Shown: in pieces, positions 43,694 to 51,125 of the stretch | Position numbering within the stretch: position 1 is the first letter of the stretch | Layout of the letters: each line of letters begins with the position of its first letter | NCBI RefSeq assembly: GCF_039909015.1 | Contig: NZ_CP150919.1 | Location: 2,890,501-2,954,500 of the forward strand | DNA: 64,000 nucleotides | Reading direction: 5' to 3' | Origin: Pseudomonas grandcourensis | GTDB lineage: Bacteria; Pseudomonadota; Gammaproteobacteria; Pseudomonadales; Pseudomonadaceae | Translations under genes and position numbers: made by a program | Notes under the pieces: model-generated | The model's input: only the letters and a program-made list of their open reading frames with translations | What the model was told of the DNA's origin: nothing | Database searches by the model: none

Positions 43694-44806
43694 ATGTTCC
43701 ATCACTTGTTCAGCCCAATCAAACTCGGCCAACTCAACCTCAATCACCGTGTCGCCATGGCCCCTCTGACTCGCTCACGGGCGGGGCAACCCGGCAACGT
43801 ACCGACATCGATGAACGTCGAGTACTACCGCCAGCGCGCCAGTGCCGCGTTGATCATTACCGAGGCTACTCAGATTTCGCAACAGGGTCAGGGTTACGCC
43901 TGGACGCCGGGCATCCATAGCGACGAGCAGATTCAAGGCTGGAAAGCGGTCAGCGACGCCGTGCATGCAGAGGGCGGGCGCATATTTCTGCAGCTCTGGC
44001 ATGTGGGGAGGGTGTCACACCCCGTGTTTCAACCAAACGGCGGCTTACCGGTGGCACCGACCGCACAGCCGGTCCCCGGCAAGACCTTCATCCTGAACGA
44101 GAAGGGTGAGGGGGTGTGGGGTGATGTGCCTGTCCCTCAGGAACTGGACATTCCGGGGATCGAAGCGATCGTTTCCGATTTCCGCAAGGCCGCTCGCAAT
44201 GCGCTTCTGGCCGGTATGGATGGCGTGGAAATCCACGCGGGCAATGGCTACCTGCTGGACCAGTTTATCAACAGCGACAGCAATCAGCGTAGCGATCGCT
44301 ACGGTGGAAGTATTGAAAACCGTGCGCGGCTACTGCTCGAAGTCGTGCAAGCCGTGACCGAAGAAATAGGTGCCGAACGCGTTGCTGTGCGCCTGACACC
44401 GATGGGACGTTTCATGGGGATGGGCGATGACACCCCGGAACAGACATTTGGCTACATTGCTTCCCGGCTCAATAAATGGAGTCTCGCTTACCTGCACCTG
44501 GTGGAACCGATGATGGTCGGCACGGTGCTCGATGAAAGTAATGATCCGCGCTGGGACGCCATCATCAAACAGCTGCGTGCTGACTTCCACGGCGTTCTGA
44601 TGCTGGCAGGTGGTTACAACGGAGAAACCGCTGAACTGGCCATCGTGCAGGGGCGTGCCGACCTCATCGCTTTCGGTCGCCCGTTCATTGCCAACCCCGA
44701 CTTGCCGGCCCGCCTGCGCGGGCGTACCGAGCTCAACCTGGCGGACGGTAACAGCTTTTTTGGTGGCGACGCCAAGGGGTACATCGACTATCCAGCGCTG
44801 GCATAA
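43694..44806 (+). CDS. Old Yellow Enzyme-family alkene reductase (NemA-like)
   Basis: 370 residues. FMN-dependent TIM barrel: FSPIKLGQLNLNHRVAMAPL, TRSRAGQPGNVPTSMNVEYY, QLWHVGRVSHP, and the substrate-anion-binding pair His/Asn in EIHAGNGYLLDQF. NemA-class ene-reductases reduce activated C=C or nitro groups. In this operon it could reduce the hydroxylated heteroaromatic ring or an unsaturated ring-cleavage product. It starts 37 bases after the DsbA-like gene. Confidence 0.92.
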   Translation: MFHHLFSPIKLGQLNLNHRVAMAPLTRSRAGQPGNVPTSMNVEYYRQRASAALIITEATQISQQGQGYAWTPGIHSDEQIQGWKAVSDAVHAEGGRIFLQLWHVGRVSHPVFQPNGGLPVAPTAQPVPGKTFILNEKGEGVWGDVPVPQELDIPGIEAIVSDFRKAARNALLAGMDGVEIHAGNGYLLDQFINSDSNQRSDRYGGSIENRARLLLEVVQAVTEEIGAERVAVRLTPMGRFMGMGDDTPEQTFGYIASRLNKWSLAYLHLVEPMMVGTVLDESNDPRWDAIIKQLRADFHGVLMLAGGYNGETAELAIVQGRADLIAFGRPFIANPDLPARLRGRTELNLADGNSFFGGDAKGYIDYPALA

Positions 44807-44859
44807 CGCACCTCAAAACCGGTTGGTGTGGGAATCACCACTCTGCAAGGAGAAGGGTA

Positions 44860-46002
44860 ATGAAAAGTCCGGATGTTCCAAAGGCCCTGGTCATCGGTGG
44901 TTCTCTGGGAGGACTGTTTGCCGCCACGGCGTTGCGGGCGATTGGTTGGCAGGTCGATGTTTTCGAGCGATCCCCCGCGGCAATGGATAGCCGCGGCGGT
45001 GGCATTGTTCTGCAAGCGGATGTCTTGCAGCACTTCCGCTATGCGGGTATCCAACATACCCATGCGCTAGGTGTCCGGTCCTATGATCGTCTGTATCTGG
45101 ATCGAGCCGGTGCCATCGTGCATAAAGAACCGATGCCGCAAACGCAGACGTCCTGGAACACACTGTATGGCTCGTTATTTTCTGCATTTCCTGTCGAGCA
45201 TTATCACCGTGGCAAGACGCTGGTGGATCTGACTCAGAATGAGCACCGAGTGACCGCATTTTTTGCCGATGGCAGTTGTGCTGAGGCAGACCTGTTGGTG
45301 GGGGCCGACGGTGCGGGCTCATCCGTGCGAAGCAGGGTGTTGCCCGGGGCGCAACATAGCTATTCGGGCTATGTGGTTTGGCGTGGGCTTGTTGATGAAG
45401 ACCGACTTCCAGACTTCGCCAAGACGCAGCTTAACCAGGATTTTGTTTTTCAACAGGACCCTGGATCGCTGATGTTGGAATACATGGTGCCGGGCTTGAA
45501 CGGCTCCGTTAACCCTGGCGAGCGTCGGTTCAACTGGCTATGGTATTTGAAAGCCGCGCAAGGGCCGGAACTGGATGCCGTACTCACTGATTGCGACGGC
45601 CAGCGGCGTAGCCACTCCATTCCACCGGGGGCTTTGGCTGCGGAGCAGGAGGCTTACATACGGGAAATGGCGGAGCGGCATGTGAACCCGGCTTTTCGCG
45701 AACTGATTCGTCAGACCAAGGACATTTTTGTCCAGGCGATCCTTGATCTCAACGTTCCTCAAATGGTGTTCGGACGTGTGCTGTTGACCGGCGATGCCGC
45801 TTTTGTGCCGCGACCCCATACCGCCGGGAGCACGGCCAAGGCAGCCCGCAATGCACTGTTCCTGGCTCAAGCAATCGACAACATTGGCGACCTCGATAAA
45901 TCCCTGCAGGCCTGGCAAAAACAGCAACTTGCAGAAGGCCGGCGCATGGGGGACTGGGGGATGAGCATGGGCAATCGGATAATGGGCATCACTCCATCCT
46001 GA
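44860..46002 (+). CDS. FAD-dependent monooxygenase, 2,6-dihydroxypyridine 3-hydroxylase-like (second copy)
   Basis: 380 residues. FAD motif ALVIGGSLGGLFAATALRAI with VFERSP; middle motif GADGAGSSVRSRVLPG; GRVLLTGDAAFVPRPHTAGS near the C-terminus. Substrate-side segments (SRGGGIVLQADVLQHF, YSGYVVWRGLVDEDRL, FNWLWYLKAAQGPELDAVLT) closely follow the DhpH type. It follows the ene-reductase by 53 bases and has a GGAGAAGGG site. Paralogue of 33766-34986. Confidence 0.9.
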   Translation: MKSPDVPKALVIGGSLGGLFAATALRAIGWQVDVFERSPAAMDSRGGGIVLQADVLQHFRYAGIQHTHALGVRSYDRLYLDRAGAIVHKEPMPQTQTSWNTLYGSLFSAFPVEHYHRGKTLVDLTQNEHRVTAFFADGSCAEADLLVGADGAGSSVRSRVLPGAQHSYSGYVVWRGLVDEDRLPDFAKTQLNQDFVFQQDPGSLMLEYMVPGLNGSVNPGERRFNWLWYLKAAQGPELDAVLTDCDGQRRSHSIPPGALAAEQEAYIREMAERHVNPAFRELIRQTKDIFVQAILDLNVPQMVFGRVLLTGDAAFVPRPHTAGSTAKAARNALFLAQAIDNIGDLDKSLQAWQKQQLAEGRRMGDWGMSMGNRIMGITPS

Positions 46003-46116
46003 TTCAGCGGCTCATGCCGGGCTTGATCAACCACTGATTGAGCACAGCCATGCAAGACCTGCGACGCCTGGTCATGCACAGTCGTTACCTTTCCTTTTCT
46101 ATCCTGGACGCCGTTT

Positions 46117-47016
46117 ATGGATAAGTTGCTGGCGCTAAAGATGTTTGTCGAAACCGTACGCTGTGGTGGTTATTCGTCAGCGGCGCGCAAACTTGGCATC
46201 TCCACTTCGTCTGTGACTCGGCAGGTAGCGGGACTGGAAAGTGAGCTGGGCGCCAGCTTGTTGAACCGCACCACGCGCAACATGAGCGTCACGGTGGCGG
46301 GGCAGAACTATTTTGAAAAGGCAGTGGCGATCCTCGAGGCCATCGACGAAGCCGATGCCGTTGTGACCGATCGTGGCAGCGAAGCTCAAGGGCGCTTACG
46401 GGCCAGCGTCCCGGTGGAATTCGGCCGACGCATCATCGCTCCTCATCTGGGGCGCCTGCTGGATCGTCATCCCGGCCTGGAGATCAGCCTCTCTCTGAGC
46501 GACGAGGTCAGTGACCTGCTCAGCGAGCAAATAGATGTGTCAGTGCGTCTTGGTTCATCGGTCGTCAGTGAGGACATCGTCAGCAAGCGCCTGGGCGATT
46601 TCCAGCGTTGGGTTGTGGCGAGTCCCGAATACCTGACGCGTACCGGGCTGCCACGACACCCCCGTGATCTGTTGGAGCATCAATGCCTGCGTTTTGATTA
46701 CCGCACGGGCCACCACAATTGGACATTCAAGGGCGATGAGGAAATCATTCGCTTGAATGTGCAAGGACGGCTGCAAAGTAACAACGCCGACATTCTGCGC
46801 GAGGCAGCGTTGGCCGGGGGTGGGGTGACGCTATTGGCTGATTGGCTGGTGCGTGACGATGTCAGCGCAGGGCGCCTGACGCACGTGCTGCAACAGTATG
46901 AGGTCAACCCTGGCAGTGCGAGCACTTGCATTAATGCGCTGTACCTGCCCAATCATCGCGGTTCCAGTCGCATCAATGTGTTCATTGAATTTCTTCAGGA
47001 AATACTCACCCCCTGA
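46117..47016 (+). CDS. LysR-family regulator (DmlR/AaeR-like)
   Basis: 299 residues. HTH: MDKLLALKMFVETVRCGGYS, SAARKLGISTSSVTRQVAGL, then LLNRTTRNMSVT. Its effector domain is of the common AaeR/DmlR branch. It lies 114 bases downstream of the flavoprotein on the same strand. It is the nearest LysR gene to the operator array and a candidate regulator of the cluster, but LysR sites usually show T-N11-A, which the array does not display. Confidence 0.9.
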   Translation: MDKLLALKMFVETVRCGGYSSAARKLGISTSSVTRQVAGLESELGASLLNRTTRNMSVTVAGQNYFEKAVAILEAIDEADAVVTDRGSEAQGRLRASVPVEFGRRIIAPHLGRLLDRHPGLEISLSLSDEVSDLLSEQIDVSVRLGSSVVSEDIVSKRLGDFQRWVVASPEYLTRTGLPRHPRDLLEHQCLRFDYRTGHHNWTFKGDEEIIRLNVQGRLQSNNADILREAALAGGGVTLLADWLVRDDVSAGRLTHVLQQYEVNPGSASTCINALYLPNHRGSSRINVFIEFLQEILTP

Positions 47017-47093
47017 GCACGAGCTGTGTATGTGGCAAGTCAGCGTTGCGTAGCTTTTGATCGAATCGAAAAGCTGACCGATACCTCCGCGGC

Positions 47094-47402
47094 TCAGCTT
47101 TCGGCCCTGATTGCGCGCTCGGGCAAGCGTTCAGCGCTTGGCGAGCACCGGGTGTATCGGTTGATCGATCGGGGCCTGCGAGGAGAGTAAAGCCCTGGGG
47201 GTGGCTCCATCAATTGTGTAAGACGCTGCTCGATCTTCTCTTTTTGGCGCTCTGCTTTGAACTCGGCCACTTCGGGTGGGTGACGTGACCTGGGATATCG
47301 AGATTCGGCCACGTCAGTTGATTCCCAGGCAAGCAAGCTCCCATAGGGTTTTTTGTCTATCTGGTACCACCGTTCCTCACCTAAGTCTTTGCTTCTGCTC
47401 AC
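47094..47402 (-). CDS. Candidate small gene with GTG start, unknown function
   Basis: 102 codons read leftward from GTG 47402, which follows a clear GGAGG four bases upstream on the minus strand. The protein is hydrophilic and charged (EERWYQIDKKPYGSLLAWES, PEVAEFKAERQKEKIEQRLT, then PPPGLYSPRRPRSINRY). I do not recognise it. It lies between the LysR gene and the HAAAP transporter on the opposite strand, in a 490-base stretch that otherwise holds no gene. The same frame stays open upstream as antisense of the transporter, which I take to be an accident. It may be a gene remnant. Confidence 0.4.
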   Translation of the reverse strand: MSRSKDLGEERWYQIDKKPYGSLLAWESTDVAESRYPRSRHPPEVAEFKAERQKEKIEQRLTQLMEPPPGLYSPRRPRSINRYTRCSPSAERLPERAIRAES

Positions 47403-47507
47403 TAATCCTCCAGAATCGCGCCCCTGTTTCGGCCGGGCGCTGCCTGTCGGGTATTCCGACGGGTCCTGGCCGGGTGGCAAGTGACCGGAATGTGGAGATC
47501 CCACCGG

Positions 47508-48788
47508 ATGAATGATCAGGCCAATAGCGTTAACGAGCGCTATGTAGAAGCGACACCCGCGACGCTTTCGAGCTGGAATCGCCAGGACACCACCTGGATG
47601 CTGGGCCTGTTTGGCACGGCGATTGGTGCCGGAACCCTGTTTTTGCCGATCAACGCAGGCCTGGGCGGTTTCTGGCCGCTGCTGGTCCTGGCGTTGCTGG
47701 CGTTCCCGATGACGTTCTACGCACACCGCGGGCTGACCCGTTTCGTGCTGTCCGGTCGCGAAGGCGCCGACATCACTGAAGTGGTGGAGGAGCATTTCGG
47801 CATCAAGGCCGGCGCGCTGATCACCTTGCTGTACTTCTTCGCGATTTTTCCGATCCTGCTGATCTACAGCGTGGCCCTGACCAACACGGTCGGCAGCTTC
47901 ATGGAGCATCAACTGCACATCACGCCGCCACCGCGCGCCGTGCTGTCGCTGGTGCTGATCCTCGGCCTGCTGGCGGTGGTGCGTTGCGGTGAGCAATTGA
48001 TCGTCAAGGCCATGAGCCTGATGGTCTATCCGTTCATCGTCGCGCTGCTGTTCCTGGCGGTTTACCTGGTTCCCCACTGGAACGGCGGCATCCTCGCCAC
48101 CGCCAGCAGCGTGCCGGCACCATCGGCGCTGCTGCATACCCTGTGGCTGGCGATTCCGGTGATGGTGTTCTCGTTCAACCACTCGCCGATCATCTCGGCG
48201 TTCGCCGTGGACCAAAAGCGTCGCTACGGTGAGCACGCCGAGGAGCGCAGTTCGCAGATCCTGTCCCGCGCCCACCTGCTGATGGTGGTCATGGTGCTGT
48301 TCTTCGTCTTCAGTTGCGTGCTGACCCTGTCGCCAGCGCAACTGGCTGAAGCCAAGGCGCAGAACCTGTCGATCCTGTCGTACCTGGCCAACCACTTCAG
48401 CAATCCGACCATCGCCTTCGCGGCGCCGTTGATTGCCTTCGTGGCCATTTCCAAGTCGTTCCTGGGGCACTACATCGGCGCCAGCGAAGGCCTCAAGGGC
48501 CTGATCGTCAAGAGCGGCAAGCGTCCGTCCGCCAAGGCCCTGGACCGCATGACCGCCGCCTTCATGCTGGTGGTGTGCTGGATCGTCGCCACGCTGAACC
48601 CGAGCATCCTCGGCATGATCGAAACCCTCGGTGGCCCGGTGATCGCGGCGATCCTGTTCCTGATGCCGATGTACGCCATTCGCAAGGTGCCGGCGATGGC
48701 ACGTTATCGCGGTCAGGCGTCCAACGTCTTCGTGACGGCGGTGGGCCTGGTGGCGATCACGGCGCTGGTCTACTCGTTACTGGCCTGA
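47508..48788 (+). CDS. HAAAP-family amino-acid transporter (serine/SdaC-like)
   Basis: 426 residues from ATG 47508, preceded by a GGAG. About 11 membrane helices. HAAAP features are TTWMLGLFGTAIGAGTLFLP at helix 1, VVEEHFGIKAGALITLLYFF and a helix with PVMVFSFNHSPIISAFAVDQ. The closest known type is the serine/H+ symporter SdaC/YhaO group. It stands just upstream of the aldolase/aminotransferase/dehydrogenase cluster but is separated from it by a terminator. Its GC is typical of core genes. Confidence 0.9.
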   Translation: MNDQANSVNERYVEATPATLSSWNRQDTTWMLGLFGTAIGAGTLFLPINAGLGGFWPLLVLALLAFPMTFYAHRGLTRFVLSGREGADITEVVEEHFGIKAGALITLLYFFAIFPILLIYSVALTNTVGSFMEHQLHITPPPRAVLSLVLILGLLAVVRCGEQLIVKAMSLMVYPFIVALLFLAVYLVPHWNGGILATASSVPAPSALLHTLWLAIPVMVFSFNHSPIISAFAVDQKRRYGEHAEERSSQILSRAHLLMVVMVLFFVFSCVLTLSPAQLAEAKAQNLSILSYLANHFSNPTIAFAAPLIAFVAISKSFLGHYIGASEGLKGLIVKSGKRPSAKALDRMTAAFMLVVCWIVATLNPSILGMIETLGGPVIAAILFLMPMYAIRKVPAMARYRGQASNVFVTAVGLVAITALVYSLLA

Positions 48789-48842
48789 GTTTCCCTGTGG
48801 GGCAATGAACAGGCTTTCGCGAGCCGGGTCCCTCCCTTAAAA

Positions 48843-48877
48843 AACGCCGCTCTTGCGACCAGGAGCGGCGTTTTTTT
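48843..48877 (+). terminator. Rho-independent terminator of the HAAAP transporter gene
   Basis: aacgccgctc (48843-48852) and its complement (48863-48872) with a 10-base loop, followed by seven T's. Because an A-run precedes the stem it may act in both directions. Confidence 0.9.
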
Positions 48878-49147
48878 ATGGCCGAAACAACGTTCAATTG
48901 AACTCATTGGTTTTGGCGTGTCGGGGAATTGAAAGCCTCTTGGCGCGTATTAGCGGACGATCCAGTCGGCGTACATCTCACCAACATTTTCTGATATCAG
49001 CATGAAAATTTTGAGGAGACGAAAAAAACGGAATGAATGTTCTGTTACACGTCGTTCCTGATAAAGAAAATGCGCAAAAAATACCCCTGGCATCTGCCTA
49101 ACATGAGCCACCTGTTAGCGCCGCATCACGATGTCAGGAGGCCTGCC

Positions 49148-49939
49148 GTGCACCTCGTAAATCCAATCAAGCAGAGTTTGAAAAGCGCTACACCGACCGT
49201 AGGTTGCTGGCTAACGCTAGCAAGCCCTGCCGTCGCCGAACTGATTGCCCATTGCGGTTTTGATTGGGTGGTCATTGACGCTGAGCACGGCCCCAGCGAT
49301 ACCCAGGATCTTGCGGCTCAACTGAGATCCATTGACGCGGCCGCCTTTAACGGGGCAAGAGCGGCCGGTGCCGTGCGAGTCACCGCCAACGATCCAAACC
49401 TGGTCAAGCGCGCTATGGATTGTGGGGCGCAGACCATCGTCTTCCCGAACGTAAACAGTGCGGCTGACGCGCGAGACGCCGTGGCATCGATGTTATTCCC
49501 GCTACACGATGAAGGGGGTGTCAGAGGCGTCGCTGCGATGGTCAGGGCGGGGGTGTATGGGTTGGACAGCCACTATGTCAAATCCGCAAACAACCAGGCG
49601 TGCGCCATTGTCCTGATTGAGTCAGTGGAAGGGGTGGAGAACGTCGACGCTATCGCTCAAGTCGAGGGCGTCGACTGTCTGTTCATCGGCACGGCCGATT
49701 TGTCGGCAAGCATGGGGCTACTGGGGCAAACCAGGCATGACGAGGTCAAGGCCGCAGTCGAGAAGGTGTTGATGGGGGCACGCATGCACTCCAAGGCCGT
49801 AGGCATCTTTGCAACGTCGGTGGAAGAGGCACGCCAATACCGGGAGAAAGGTGTGACCTTCATCGCACTGCACTCTGATGTTGGATGGCTGACCAAGGGC
49901 GCGATGGACGCCTTGGACGCACTTGATCTAAAAAAATAA
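49148..49939 (+). CDS. HpaI/HpcH-type class II aldolase
   Basis: 263 residues from GTG 49148, which follows AGGAGG; the longer ATG-started frame (49037) is less likely. It has the HpaI core: TVGCWLTLASPAVAELIAHC, FDWVVIDAEHGPSDTQ (catalytic His), VRVTANDPNLVKRAMDCGAQ (Arg), IESVEGVENV (metal Glu) and FIGTADLSASMG (metal Asp). In the usual VQ(V/I)E the Gln is Leu here. Such metal-dependent enzymes cleave 4-hydroxy-2-oxoacids to pyruvate and an aldehyde. First gene of a cluster with an aminotransferase and a dehydrogenase; the intergenic gap ahead contains ctgatatcag (48991-49000) and a possible 22-codon leader (49033-49101, MNVLLHVVPD). Confidence 0.87.
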   Translation: MHLVNPIKQSLKSATPTVGCWLTLASPAVAELIAHCGFDWVVIDAEHGPSDTQDLAAQLRSIDAAAFNGARAAGAVRVTANDPNLVKRAMDCGAQTIVFPNVNSAADARDAVASMLFPLHDEGGVRGVAAMVRAGVYGLDSHYVKSANNQACAIVLIESVEGVENVDAIAQVEGVDCLFIGTADLSASMGLLGQTRHDEVKAAVEKVLMGARMHSKAVGIFATSVEEARQYREKGVTFIALHSDVGWLTKGAMDALDALDLKK

Positions 49940-49952
49940 TACCCGCCTGATC

Positions 49953-49968
49953 ATCGAAAAGTTTCGAT
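49953..49968. promoter_or_regulatory. Palindrome upstream of the aminotransferase gene
   Basis: ATCGAAA-AG-TTTCGAT, perfect 7-base arms, 40 bases ahead of the aminotransferase ATG. The loop is too short for a hairpin, so a DNA operator is more likely, perhaps for the Lrp-family regulator at 55718. Confidence 0.4.
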
Positions 49969-50007
49969 CAATAGCTCGGTTTTTATTATTTACTCTGGAG
50001 GCTGTAA

Positions 50008-50928
50008 ATGTCGATGTCAGACCGTGACGGGAAAATCTGGAAAGACGGTGAGTTAGTTGAGTGGCGTGAAGCCAATACCCATATTTTGACTCACACACTT
50101 CATTACGGCATGGGGGTATTCGAGGGCATGCGTGCCTATGAAACCACACGCGGACCTGCAATCTTTCGCCTGAAAGAGCATATTCGTCGCCTGTTTAATT
50201 CGGCGAAGATCTTTCAGTTGGATATTCCGTTTGATGAAGAAACTATTCGTCACTCGTGCATCGAAGTCATCCGGGCAAATAACTATCCGTCGTGTTATCT
50301 GCGGCCATTGGTTTGGATCGGTTCAGACTTTCTGAGTATCGCAGCAAAAAACAACACCATTCATGTCGCGATAGCAGCATGGCCCATGGGCTCTTACCTG
50401 GGGGAAGAGGGCATGGAAAAGGGTATTCGCGTAAAAACGTCATCGTTTACCCGCCATCACGTTAATGTATCCATGGTACGTGCCAAAGCGTGTGGCTATT
50501 ACATCAACTCCATCCTGGCTAATCGAGAGGTGACTTCGCTCGGCTTTGATGAGGCGCTACTGCTGGACACTGAAGGTTATGTCAGTGAGGGCGCGGGCGA
50601 AAATGTTTTCATGGTTCGAGATGGCGTTATTTATACGCCCGACCTGGCCTCCTGCCTGGATGGAATCACCCGTGATTCGGTAATGGTTATTGCTCGAGAC
50701 CTGGGCTTCGAAATTCGAGAGAAGCGTATTACACGCGATGAATTGTACTGCTGTGACGAGGCCTTCTTTACAGGCACCGCGGCTGAAGTTACACCCATTC
50801 GTGAACTCGATGGTCGGACCATCGGTACCGGCTCGCGAGGTCCGATCACTCAGCAACTTCAAGAGGTCTACTTTTGCGCGGTGCATGGCACGAATGACAA
50901 GTACGCCCATTGGTTGACCTGGGTTTGA
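50008..50928 (+). CDS. Branched-chain-type (class IV) aminotransferase
   Basis: 306 residues, fold type IV PLP enzyme of the IlvE kind. The catalytic lysine is K160 in SMVRAKACGYYINSILANRE; other signatures are HTLHYGMGVFEGMRAYETTR, FRLKEHIRRLFNSAKI, and DEALLLDTEGYVSEGAGENV. CTGGAGG precedes the ATG. Its base composition is lower in GC than housekeeping Pseudomonas genes. Placed between an HpaI aldolase and a PDH-type E1, it is likely to supply a 2-oxoacid from a particular amino acid and not to serve general branched-chain synthesis. Confidence 0.92.
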   Translation: MSMSDRDGKIWKDGELVEWREANTHILTHTLHYGMGVFEGMRAYETTRGPAIFRLKEHIRRLFNSAKIFQLDIPFDEETIRHSCIEVIRANNYPSCYLRPLVWIGSDFLSIAAKNNTIHVAIAAWPMGSYLGEEGMEKGIRVKTSSFTRHHVNVSMVRAKACGYYINSILANREVTSLGFDEALLLDTEGYVSEGAGENVFMVRDGVIYTPDLASCLDGITRDSVMVIARDLGFEIREKRITRDELYCCDEAFFTGTAAEVTPIRELDGRTIGTGSRGPITQQLQEVYFCAVHGTNDKYAHWLTWV

Positions 50929-50952
50929 TAGTCGACTCACCGATAGAGGATA

Positions 50953-50966
50953 TGTTCTTGAGAACA
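50953..50966. promoter_or_regulatory. Inverted repeat upstream of the E1 gene
   Basis: TGTTCT-TG-AGAACA (50953-50966), itself enclosed by cgactc (50933-50938) and gagtcg (50970-50975). The element is in the 197-base gap between the aminotransferase and E1 genes. It could be an operator, or a stem after the aminotransferase gene. Confidence 0.35.
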
Positions 50967-51125
50967 GCCGAGTCGTACTGGCAGATACCGGACTAAACTT
51001 GTTGATCAGCGATAGAATAAAAAGTGTGTATCCAGGTGGATAACCAATGATGAATATCAACGCTGAAAGGAATTTTTAAACGTTCCTGGCAGTGGCTGGA
51101 ATTCTTGGTGTGAGGTGAAGTAAGC

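Noticed and set aside
47403..48470. N-terminal part of the 458-codon leftward frame over the transporter gene
   Set aside because: Antisense to clear membrane helices, with Gln/Arg/His-rich text; only the end at 47094-47402 has its own start and plausible protein.
49033..49101. 22-codon Leu/Val-containing leader peptide before the aldolase gene
   Set aside because: The ribosome site is too far from its ATG and no attenuator stem-loop with a T-run follows; kept only as a remark.
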